NCBI GenBank assembly: GCA_030550225.1
Contig: JAUQPV010000174.1
Coordinates: 1-5,887 of the forward strand
Direction: 5' to 3'
Length of the DNA stretch: 5,887 nt
Origin: Acidobacteriota bacterium
Lineage (GTDB): Bacteria; Acidobacteriota; HRBIN11
The notes below the pieces were generated by a model that did no database searches, was not told where the DNA came from, and saw only the letters and a list, made by a program, of their open reading frames with translations. The position numbers and the translations under genes were made by a program. This document shows, piece after piece, positions 1 to 5,833 of this stretch. How positions within the stretch are numbered: position 1 is the first letter of the stretch; every line of letters starts with the position of its first letter.

Positions 1-1172
1 TGGCACCCGAGCGGGTCCGCTTCCTGGGTCTCGAATGGCCGGCCGAGAGCCTGTGGGCTTACACGGTCGGCGTATCTGTCGGCCTGATGGCTCTGCTGAT
101 GCCGGTCCTGGGAGCCATGGCCGACCAAGCCGGCCGCCGGTTTGCCTCCCTCGTGGCCTTTGCGACCGTGGGCGTCCTGGCGACCGTCGCTACGGGTGCC
201 GTGCCGCCGACGGCCTGGTGGGGCCTCCTGATAGCCTTCATCGTCGGCAACGTCGGGTTTGAAGGCTCGCTCGTCTTCTACAATGCCCTGCTCCCCCACA
301 TCGTCGGGCCCAAGGACTACGACCGGGTGTCGAGCTGGGGCTTTGCGGCGGGCTACGTCGGGGGCGGCCTCGCCCTGGCCGGCGTACTGGCCTGGCTGTG
401 GATCGCCCCGGCGTGGTGGGACATCCCAGCCGTCCAGGCCGTCCGCCACGGGCTGGTCGCTACGGGCCTCTGGTGGGGTCTCTTTGGGGCCATCGCCTGC
501 TGGGGCCTGCGGCGGGTCGAGTCCGGGTCAGCCCGGTCCCTGAACGTAGTGGAGGCCTTCCGGCAAGGTTGGGCCCGGTTCCGTCAGACCTTTCGGGCCC
601 TCCGACCTTACCGGTCGGCCTTCCGGTTCCTGGTGGCGTATCTCATCTACAACGACGCCGTCGAGACGACGATCGCCCTGGCGGCCGTCTTCGGTCAGAA
701 AGCCTTGGCCATCCCGCAGACCCGCCTGATCCTGATCATCTTGGTCGTGCAGTTCCTGGCCTTTCCGGGAGCCCTCTTCTGGGGATGGGTCACGCGGCGG
801 GTCGCCACCTTTCATGTCTTAGAAGTTCTGCTGGGCCTGTGGGCTTTCGCGACGGCCGGGGCGTTTTTTATCCGGACGGAAGCGGCCTTCTGGGGTCTTG
901 CCGTCGGGATCGCTTTCATCCTTGGGGGAATCCAAGCCCTCAGCCGATCGTACTATGCCCGCCTGTTTCCGACCGAGAATTCAGGAGAGTTTTTCGGCTT
1001 CTATGCCGTTACAAGCAAGTTTGCCGCCATCCTGGGTCCCGTCCTGGTCGGGGCGATGACGCAGGTCTTCGGCCACATCCGCTATGGAATCCCGGCGTTG
1101 GTCCTCTTCTATATCGTCGGCTGGGTCCTCCTGCGGACGATCCCGCCCTCAGACCGGCGAATCGGGCAGTAA
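1..1172 (+). CDS. UMF1-family MFS permease (Atg22-like), N-terminus outside window
   Basis: Inner-membrane secondary transporter of the major facilitator superfamily; the substrate cannot be told from sequence. The frame is open from the first complete codon at position 3 to TAA at 1170-1172, giving 389 visible residues. The true start lies upstream, and the first transmembrane helix appears to be missing; I expect roughly 30-50 lost residues. Numbering from codon 3, I see the loop motif GAMADQAGRR (37-46), then NVGFEGSLVFYNALLP (83-98), RVSSWGFAAGYVGGG (108-122), FLVAYLIYNDAVETT (209-223), GGIQALSRSYYARLFP (308-323) and EFFGFYAVTSKFAAILGP (329-346). This series is the recurring signature of bacterial UMF1 / vacuole-effluxer Atg22-like proteins. 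A hydrophilic loop at about residues 170-208 separates the two halves. The ATG at 87 is internal (it falls just before the GAMAD loop) and is not the start. The gene converges on the large minus-strand gene, and an octamer repeat overlaps its stop. Family is near certain; substrate is unknown. Confidence 0.95.
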   Translation, partial: APERVRFLGLEWPAESLWAYTVGVSVGLMALLMPVLGAMADQAGRRFASLVAFATVGVLATVATGAVPPTAWWGLLIAFIVGNVGFEGSLVFYNALLPHIVGPKDYDRVSSWGFAAGYVGGGLALAGVLAWLWIAPAWWDIPAVQAVRHGLVATGLWWGLFGAIACWGLRRVESGSARSLNVVEAFRQGWARFRQTFRALRPYRSAFRFLVAYLIYNDAVETTIALAAVFGQKALAIPQTRLILIILVVQFLAFPGALFWGWVTRRVATFHVLEVLLGLWAFATAGAFFIRTEAAFWGLAVGIAFILGGIQALSRSYYARLFPTENSGEFFGFYAVTSKFAAILGPVLVGAMTQVFGHIRYGIPALVLFYIVGWVLLRTIPPSDRRIGQ

Positions 1173-1186
1173 GGCGATAAGGCAGT
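1163..1186 (+). repeat. Octamer tandem repeat over the permease stop codon
   Basis: Three contiguous octamers, CGGGCAGT, AAGGCGAT and AAGGCAGT, share the pattern NNGGCAGT. The permease TAA is formed where the first and second units meet. A further GGTAGTG follows out of phase at 1193-1199. The same pattern in the same register runs over the stop codon of the convergent gene (1599-1638, minus strand). Confidence 0.6.
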
Positions 1187-1218
1187 AGAGTTGGTAGTGT
1201 TCACATTAGAAGTGACGA

Positions 1219-1402
1219 GACGCCAGCATCACGGCTGGCTCACTGAGGATGACACCGCCGTCACGGGCGGTTCTCTGAGGTTGACGCCGGCATCACTGCT
1301 GGCTCCGTAAGGATGACGCCAGCATGACTGCTGGCGTTCCGGAATGGACGCCGCCGTCACCGGCGGCGCCAGGACAGGGGGTCACCGGCATCACTGCCGG
1401 TG
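1219..1402 (+). repeat. Six-unit tandem hairpin array, 32-34 nt period
   Basis: Units begin at 1219, 1251, 1283, 1315, 1347 and 1381, so the period is exactly 32 four times and then 34. Each unit is a short hairpin around a TCAC or TGAC loop, followed by a spacer resembling CTGAGGAT. Stems are GCCAGC/GCTGGC (1222-1227 with 1234-1239), ACCGCC/GGCGGT (1254-1259 with 1266-1271), GCCGGCA/TGCTGGC with one G.T pair (1286-1292 with 1297-1303), ACGCCAGCA/TGCTGGCGT (1316-1324 with 1329-1337), CGCCGCCG/CGGCGGCG (1349-1356 with 1361-1368) and CACCGGCA/TGCCGGTG (1383-1390 with 1395-1402). Stem bases differ between units but stay complementary. It is not a CRISPR: the units are self-palindromic and the spacers are short and alike. 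The role is unknown; REP-like extragenic palindromes are the nearest known category. Confidence 0.85.
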
Positions 1403-1451
1403 TTCTGAAGTATCACGTATAGGTTGATCGCTACCGTAAGATTTAGAAGCT

Positions 1452-1517
1452 GTCTCAAAAATCCCCGCTTCCCCAGGAGAGGGGCCAGGCATGTGGGCCC
1501 TCACCCGACCCTTTCCC
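1452..1517. repeat. Decayed GC-rich repeat with GTCTCAAAA head
   Basis: GTCTCAAAA at 1452-1460 is followed by a C-rich run and GGAGAGGGGCCAGG, which is a gapped match to the plus-strand order seen at 5507-5550 (GTCTCAAAA, then CCC run, GGAGAGGGCAGGG, TGAGGGCC). Overlapping its end, 1496-1517 reads GGCCCTCACCC followed by GACCCTTTCCC. By eye this matches 19 of 22 bases of the reverse complement of 5529-5550. The stretch therefore looks like worn copies of the same repeat in both orientations. Confidence 0.5.
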
Positions 1518-1598
1518 ATAGCAAGGCCCTTCGGTTCGTGAGAACGGCGTCGGGTCGGCCTTTCCCATCGCCCAGGAAGTACTGAGCGAAGGGGTCTA

Positions 1599-1638
1599 TC
1601 GGCCGACCTGCCCATCTGCCGAACTGCCGAATTGCCCT
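1599..1638 (-). repeat. Octamer tandem repeat over the stop codon of the large gene
   Basis: Read on the minus strand, five contiguous octamers run AGGGCAAT, TCGGCAGT, TCGGCAGA, TGGGCAGG and TCGGCCGA, with GGC at the same place in every unit. The TAG stop (1639-1637) is part of the first unit. The pattern is the same NNGGCAGT as at the permease 3' end, so both convergent genes end inside the same microsatellite-like repeat. Confidence 0.65.
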
Positions 1639-4600
1639 ACTTTTCCGGTAGGATGACCCGGACCTCGGCGGGGACGCCCTCGACGGGAGCCACCGACGCT
1701 TGGCTCCGCCGGCCTTCCTTTTGGGCCTCGACGATGAGGCCTCCCTGCGTCGGAACACGGCGGAATTCCAAGAACCCTTGATCGTCGGTCAAGACCGTCT
1801 GAACCCTGGGACCGCAAAAGTAAGTCAGGTCCAGACCGCCCGGCGAACGGAGGGTCACCCGAGCCCCAGCGACGGGCCGCCCCTGGGCGTCTACGACCTG
1901 AACCCGGAGCGGGGCGCCTAAGCTCAACCGAAAGTCCACGAAGGCAGTCTCCTGGGCTACCGTCAGACCTTCGGCGAAGCTCGGTGCATAGCCGTCGGCA
2001 GAGGCGACGACGTTTAAGGGCATGCCCATCGGAAGGCCGTAGACTGTGTACTCCCCCATGCCCGTCCCGGACTGCAAGTACGATCCCCGGCGGGCGTCAT
2101 AGACCTGGACCTCGCCCTGCACGGGGCGGCCTTGCATGTCCAGGATCTTGCCCTGCAGGGTCCCGCCGGTCGTCAACTCGACCCGCAGGGTCGGCGGGAT
2201 CTCCCGGGGATCGTCCCAGGTCTGCTCGAAGCGGGCATATCCCGGCCGAACGACCGTTAGGGTCGTCGGACTGGTCGAAAAGCCGATCAGCGAACAGGTC
2301 CCGTCACGACGGGTGTGGCAAGTGGACCAGAAAAGGCCGACCCTGGACGCCGAAGCCGTCGAAGGCTGGATAGAGACCTCGGCCCCTTCGAGGGGTGCGC
2401 CGGTATCGGCCCGGACGACCTGCACGTCCATGCGAGTCGGCGGCAGGCGGATCTCGACCGACGCTTCCGAAGCTTCCGCGGCGACGTCGGCCTGAATCTC
2501 GCCATCGACCTGAGTCCCCTCCAGACTCTCGTAAAAGAAGCGATACCGGTCAGCGGGTTGGGTGTATACTTGAAAAGTCGGATCTCCCTTTAGCGAAACC
2601 TGAGCTAACGAGGGCCTTCCCGAGGAGGGTCCTGGCTGACGCCGGGCTATAAGCATCAAGGTGCCCGTCGTCAGGGGGGTCGTCCCGTAGAGTATCCGAC
2701 CCGTCAGTCGAAAGGCGCACGCCCGGAGCAGGACGTCCCGGACTTCACCGGCCCGGACCTCGACTTGGACCGAGGAAGGACGTTGGAAGCCCCGCTCCGC
2801 CTCGGTAAACGCCGACACTTGATAGGTGCCCTCCGCTAAGAGAGGCGTCGTCACACAGCCGGAGGCGTCTGTCGTCAGAGACGGGACGACTTGCGAAGAA
2901 TAAGTCAGCCCACCCGCCGGATTTTGCCAAAGGATCTGGACGAGCGCCCCGGCGACCGGCGTTTCTTGATCGCCCAAGACGCAAACCCGAAGCCGCCCGC
3001 CGGGTCTCAGGACGACTTCCGTCGGCTGAACCTCACAGGCCGGGCTGACTTCTAAGAGTTGGACGGCGGTCGCAAAATCCGGATGGCTGACGGTAATTTC
3101 GTAACGGCCCGGCATCAGGGCGCCCAGGGACACGTCGCCCCGCTCGTCCGTGAGCCTCCATGAATCCCCGTCCTCGAGGAAGATGACCCGGCCCTCGGCC
3201 CGTCGCACCGAGGCGACGGTCGCTAACGGGACGGGCTGGCCGGAAGCGTCCCGTACGTGCACCCGCACGGGGCACCCCCGGTCCACGACGATCTCGCCCA
3301 GGTCTTTGCTTTCACCGGGTCGGACCGACACCGAGAGTTCCCGGACTCCGTGATCGGGGGCCTCGATCTGAATCCAGACAGTGCCCGGAGCCACTTCCTT
3401 GTCAAAGAGACCCTGGGCGTCGAAGATGGGTTCGTCGGGACTATAAAGGATCATAGGGCCCCTGGCGTTCTCCGGAGACGTCACGGCCCGGACGTAAAAG
3501 AAGGGGATCGGCTTCTTGTCGGCCGTGACGACCCGCCCCCGGATGCGAGCCTGGCGAGCCAAAGTAAGGACGACCCCCTTTGAATGGGCGGCAACCCTCA
3601 TGAAGTCCCATCCGACTTGGGCGTATCCTGTAGCGCTGGCCCGCAGTGTATAGCGGGTATCTGCCTCGAGACCGCCTATGACGAAGGTCCCGTCAGATCC
3701 CGAGGTCGTTTCTATCTCGGACTCTCCGGTGATCAGGAAGCCATCTGCCGGTGTGGCCGTGACCCGGGCGTTGGGGACCGGCCGCCCCGTATCGTCCACG
3801 ACCCGGCCCTCGATGGTCGCCCCCCGCCGGAAGACGACCCGCCCGAGGTCGTGCCGCTCCCCTGTCCCCGCCAGCCGAAGTTCCTGCCGGACCGGACGGT
3901 AGCCAGACGCCTGGAGGACGACCTCGACCGGCACGGAGGGGACCATCCCGATCCGGAAGCGGCCCTTGTCGTCCGGCGCCTGCCACTCGGTCGGGATCGA
4001 AAACCGCAACCGAGGTAGCCCCTCCAAGACTCGGACGGTCGCCCGCACGTTCCGCACGATGTTCCCGTCCTCGTCGATGGCCACGCCGACGATCTCATGG
4101 CCCGGGACGAGCCGCACGGTACGGCGGGCCGACTCACCGGAACTCAGCCGAAGGGCCTCTGTCCATTGAACGCCCCGACCCGGCGCCCGTACCAAGAGCC
4201 GAAAGTCCAGACCCCACGGAAGGCCGTACAGCGTCACCTGGCCCTCGGCGTCCGTCACCGGGACTTGGTCCTGGAGGATGGACCATAGTCGGGAAGACGG
4301 TCCCCCGACCACAGCGGGAAAGAGAGAAACGCGGGCGTTCGGGACCGGTTTGTCCTGCATATCGACGGCCCGCACTTCCAGTCGGGCGCCGCCCCGAATG
4401 ACCCGAAGACGGACCCGGGCCGTCTGACCCGCCGCGACCGTCGCCGTGCCGGGCACGCCCGTGTAGCCCGTCATGTGGACCATCAGCCGATAGCCGCCTG
4501 GCAAGAGGCCCGAGATCCGAAATCGTCCCTTATCGTCCGGCGATGCCGTCCAGGCAAAGAGGGGAGCCCGGTCATACGTCATAGTGTCAGACCATCGGTC

Positions 4601-5053
4601 GCGTAACTTCAGATGAAAGGCCCGGACGACGCCCGCCGACGGGGTGGCGACCCCCGCCTCCGAGACGACCTCGCCCTCGATGACACCGGCCTTCTGGAGA
4701 CGTAGCGTCAAGGTCGACCCGGCTTGGAGGGTATTGCACTCTTGAAAGCCGACCCGGGACCGCGTCTCATCCCACGCCAGGACGTCGTACCGGCCCGAGA
4801 CGTCCGAAAATTCGGCCCGGCCCTCGGCGTCCGTCGTCCCCTGGAGGACCCGGGCCGACGCCCGGTCCCGGTCGCAGGGGACCAGCCGCACGGCGGCTTG
4901 AGGGACGGGCTGACCCGCCTCGTCTAAGACCACTCGCACGACCCCCACCGGGGATGCCGACGCGCCCTCGGTCGGCCCAGCCGGGAGCCTTACCCCTAAA
5001 GTAAGCCAGAGGATGGCCCCCCAAAGGCCGATCAGGATAAAGTTCCTTCGCAT
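1637..5053 (-). CDS. Secreted protein of about twelve tandem carboxypeptidase-regulatory-like domains
   Basis: A 1138-residue exported protein of unknown function. Residues 1-33 form a signal peptide: MRRN, a hydrophobic core FILIGLWGAILWLTLGV, and a likely cut after ASA-33 (or near PA-25). The rest is about twelve beta-sandwich repeats starting near residues 36, 123, 222, 319, 412, 502, 594, 686, 780, 873, 964 and 1047. The repeat pattern is a GxVvDxxGxPVxxAxV strand, then TDxxGxFxxxGLxPGxY, then a closing vxLxxGg strand. The clearest unit is the fifth, TIEGRVVDDTGRPVPNARV at 412-430. This is the CarboxypepD_reg / Cna-B-like fold, known for stalks and adhesion or carbohydrate contacts. There is no peptidase domain, TonB plug or barrel, sorting signal or C-terminal membrane helix, so a free periplasmic or surface protein is inferred. 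The ninth unit is the most divergent. The ten cysteines fall in the first and in the seventh to twelfth units. The start is fixed by AAGGAGG seven bases upstream. No frameshift is seen. Confidence 0.93.
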   Translation of the reverse strand: MRRNFILIGLWGAILWLTLGVRLPAGPTEGASASPVGVVRVVLDEAGQPVPQAAVRLVPCDRDRASARVLQGTTDAEGRAEFSDVSGRYDVLAWDETRSRVGFQECNTLQAGSTLTLRLQKAGVIEGEVVSEAGVATPSAGVVRAFHLKLRDRWSDTMTYDRAPLFAWTASPDDKGRFRISGLLPGGYRLMVHMTGYTGVPGTATVAAGQTARVRLRVIRGGARLEVRAVDMQDKPVPNARVSLFPAVVGGPSSRLWSILQDQVPVTDAEGQVTLYGLPWGLDFRLLVRAPGRGVQWTEALRLSSGESARRTVRLVPGHEIVGVAIDEDGNIVRNVRATVRVLEGLPRLRFSIPTEWQAPDDKGRFRIGMVPSVPVEVVLQASGYRPVRQELRLAGTGERHDLGRVVFRRGATIEGRVVDDTGRPVPNARVTATPADGFLITGESEIETTSGSDGTFVIGGLEADTRYTLRASATGYAQVGWDFMRVAAHSKGVVLTLARQARIRGRVVTADKKPIPFFYVRAVTSPENARGPMILYSPDEPIFDAQGLFDKEVAPGTVWIQIEAPDHGVRELSVSVRPGESKDLGEIVVDRGCPVRVHVRDASGQPVPLATVASVRRAEGRVIFLEDGDSWRLTDERGDVSLGALMPGRYEITVSHPDFATAVQLLEVSPACEVQPTEVVLRPGGRLRVCVLGDQETPVAGALVQILWQNPAGGLTYSSQVVPSLTTDASGCVTTPLLAEGTYQVSAFTEAERGFQRPSSVQVEVRAGEVRDVLLRACAFRLTGRILYGTTPLTTGTLMLIARRQPGPSSGRPSLAQVSLKGDPTFQVYTQPADRYRFFYESLEGTQVDGEIQADVAAEASEASVEIRLPPTRMDVQVVRADTGAPLEGAEVSIQPSTASASRVGLFWSTCHTRRDGTCSLIGFSTSPTTLTVVRPGYARFEQTWDDPREIPPTLRVELTTGGTLQGKILDMQGRPVQGEVQVYDARRGSYLQSGTGMGEYTVYGLPMGMPLNVVASADGYAPSFAEGLTVAQETAFVDFRLSLGAPLRVQVVDAQGRPVAGARVTLRSPGGLDLTYFCGPRVQTVLTDDQGFLEFRRVPTQGGLIVEAQKEGRRSQASVAPVEGVPAEVRVILPEK

Positions 5054-5060
5054 GGCCGCG

Positions 5061-5067
5061 CCTCCTT
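5061..5067 (-). promoter_or_regulatory. Strong Shine-Dalgarno of the large secreted-protein gene
   Basis: The minus strand reads AAGGAGG, then seven bases (CGCGGCC), then the ATG at 5053-5051. It is a full match to the anti-Shine-Dalgarno core at ideal spacing, which settles the start codon and implies active translation. Confidence 0.9.
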
Positions 5068-5167
5068 GACCGCCCTTGCTACTGCTTCGTCCAGGTTTGA
5101 TTTTGGGGTCAGGGACCAGGGGGTTGCGTTAGGACCCATGGGATTTCATTTCTGGCCCCTAATCCAT

Positions 5168-5191
5168 GTAGGGTAACGCATGCGTCGTCCC
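5168..5191. repeat. 24-nt dyad repeat, copy 1
   Basis: The order is GTAGGG, a TA spacer, the perfect palindrome ACGCATGCGT (5176-5185), then CGTCCC. It matches the copy at 5370-5393 in 23 of 24 bases (T5174 against C5376). Here the right arm reads CCCATAG instead of CCCTAC, so the outer dyad has decayed. Confidence 0.8.
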
Positions 5192-5228
5192 ATAGATATC
5201 AAGCTAAGGACTTGACCCATCTCTCGCA

Positions 5229-5318
5229 ACGCCGCCAGTCATGGCGGCGTCCCCCTGTCCGGACACCGGCAGTCATGCCGGTGTCCGTCGATCCCAACGC
5301 CAGCAGTTATGCTGGCGT
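5229..5318 (-). repeat. Three-unit tandem hairpin array, inverted relative to 1219-1402
   Basis: Three hairpins occur at an exact 34-nt period. Stems are 5229-5237 with 5242-5250 (9 bp, loop GTCA), 5260-5271 with 5276-5287 (12 bp, loop GTCA) and 5297-5305 with 5310-5318 (9 bp, loop GTTA). Read on the minus strand the stems become ACGCCAGCA, CACCGGCA and ACGCCGCCA, with loops TAAC, TGAC and TGAC. These are the same stem words and TNAC loop as the array beyond the 3' end of the large gene. The arms are longer and better paired than in that array. Confidence 0.85.
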
Positions 5319-5369
5319 CTATTCGAATATAGTGGGGATCATCCCTCATTGATCCTTACCTTGATGCGC

Positions 5370-5396
5370 GTAGGGCAACGCATGCGTCGTCCCTAC
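5370..5396. repeat. 24-nt dyad repeat, copy 2, with intact outer arms
   Basis: GTAGGG (5370-5375) and CCCTAC (5391-5396) form the outer arms around the perfect palindrome ACGCATGCGT (5378-5387), with unequal 2- and 3-nt joints. It is a direct copy of 5168-5191, and the two copies bracket the three-hairpin array. From memory, similar GTAGGG...CCCTAC dyads are scattered in other bacterial genomes; I could not check this. Confidence 0.8.
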
Positions 5397-5499
5397 CACG
5401 GCCAGTGCCCTCGCCCCTGGGGGGAGGCACAGGGGAATTGATATCGATATTGGCAAATGAGGGAAATCATTGCAAGCTCCTAAAAGCACGATTTTTCAA

Positions 5500-5602
5500 G
5501 GAACTCGTCTCAAAACCCTCCCCCCTGGGGGAGAGGGCAGGGTGAGGGCCTCGATCCAGAGCTTCTTTCTCCCTGGGGTCAGGGACTTTTGAGACGGGTT
5601 CC
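5500..5602. mobile_element. 103-bp MITE-like element with 16-bp inverted ends
   Basis: GGAACTCGTCTCAAAA (5500-5515) is the reverse complement, with one mismatch, of TTTTGAGACGGGTTCC (5587-5602). The 71 bp between them contain a GC-rich palindromic repeat and no coding frame. Short length, terminal inverted repeats and lack of coding fit a miniature inverted-repeat element or a large extragenic palindrome. I cannot confirm a target-site duplication: the flanks (CAA on the left, AAG on the right) do not show one. The GTCTCAAAA end also occurs at 1452-1460. Confidence 0.6.
5516..5550 (-). repeat. Dispersed GC-rich repeat of the CCCTCACCC type
   Basis: On the minus strand this reads GGCCCTCACCC, TGCCCTCTCCC, then CCAGGGGGGAGGG. 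It is self-complementary apart from an AG insertion. From memory, the motif is a very common dispersed repeat whose chance translations give peptides such as PHPALSPRGEG and LTLPSPPGGR; exactly such strings occur when this stretch is read on the minus strand. It lies inside the 103-bp inverted-repeat element. Confidence 0.65.
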
Positions 5603-5647
5603 AAGTGTCTAACCGATTCGACAAAGTGTTTACGGGGATAGACACGT

Positions 5648-5675
5648 GGGGGAGGGTCGGGGTCGGGGGATGGGG
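5648..5675 (+). other. G-quadruplex motif
   Basis: Five G-runs of 5, 3, 4, 5 and 4 bases (5648-5652, 5654-5656, 5659-5662, 5665-5669, 5672-5675) are separated by 1- or 2-base loops (A, TC, TC, AT). This meets the canonical criterion of four runs of at least three G with short loops, and very short loops favour a stable parallel quadruplex. Whether it folds or matters in the cell is not shown. Confidence 0.6.
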
Positions 5676-5744
5676 CAGAAAGCCAGCCGTGTCGGGCATT
5701 TCGAGGGTGCGGCTCCCGATTGGCACGGGGTTTGCTGAAGCGAC

Positions 5745-5833
5745 CCGACGTTCCGTCGGCCGAGACGGCCGGTGCGCGCGCGAAGGCGTTTGCGGCGGCG
5801 GGGGGCCGCACGCTGGGGACCCTGAGTGAGGGT
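5745..5833. other. GC-extreme tail with consecutive short stem-loops, unassigned
   Basis: Short perfect stems follow one another: CCGACG/CGTCGG (5745-5750 with 5754-5759), CGGCCG/CGGCCG (5757-5762 with 5766-5771, mutually exclusive with the first), TGCGGC/GCCGCA (5791-5796 with 5805-5810) and ACCCT/AGGGT (5819-5823 with 5829-5833). I do not recognise tmRNA, SRP RNA, RNase P RNA, 6S RNA or a tRNA. Such stems can arise by chance in GC-extreme DNA. Confidence 0.25.

Larger units (their letters stand above)
1173..1636. other. Convergent intergenic spacer, repeat-filled, no gene
   Basis: This 464-bp spacer lies between two convergent stop codons. From left to right it contains octamer repeats, a six-hairpin array, a short plain stretch (1411-1450), a decayed GC-rich repeat headed by GTCTCAAAA, and octamer repeats again on the other strand. 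A 12-mer, CTTTCCCATNGC, occurs twice in it (1511-1522 and 1560-1571). No hairpin here is followed by a T-run, so I call no intrinsic terminator for either gene. Short open frames in the spacer look like repeat translations and have no family resemblance. Confidence 0.7.

Noticed and set aside
398..1180. 260-codon open frame overlapping the permease
   Set aside because: Its R/G/P-rich translation has no membrane segments, while the overlapping frame carries the UMF1 motifs.
1219..1402. CRISPR array
   Set aside because: Regular spacing suggested it, but the repeated part is a palindrome, the intervening bases are only about 8-10 nt and similar to one another, and no cas gene is present.
1173..1450. 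Intrinsic terminators for the convergent genes
   Set aside because: Many GC-rich hairpins are present but none is followed by a T-run on either strand, so no Rho-independent terminator is called.
1700..4927. Many open frames on the plus strand and in other minus frames inside the large gene
   Set aside because: They are shadows expected in GC-rich DNA. The frame at 1637-5053 has a signal peptide, a full domain series and a matched Shine-Dalgarno sequence.
5447..5475. Promoter on the minus strand (TTGCAA, 17 bp, CAATAT)
   Set aside because: Spacing is good but the -10 matches only three of six bases, and it lies about 390 bp from the start codon behind the hairpins.
5467..5811. 114-codon minus-strand open frame ending in the 103-bp element
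   Set aside because: Its translation is P/R/A-rich, contains the typical repeat peptide PHPALSPRGEG, and crosses the G-quadruplex and the inverted-repeat element. The overlapping 5496-5726 frame reads the same repeat in another phase. Both are taken as chance frames.
5605..5829. 74-codon plus-strand open frame
   Set aside because: Begins at the element edge and is mostly the G-rich tract read as GRVGVGGWG; no Shine-Dalgarno sequence and no family resemblance.
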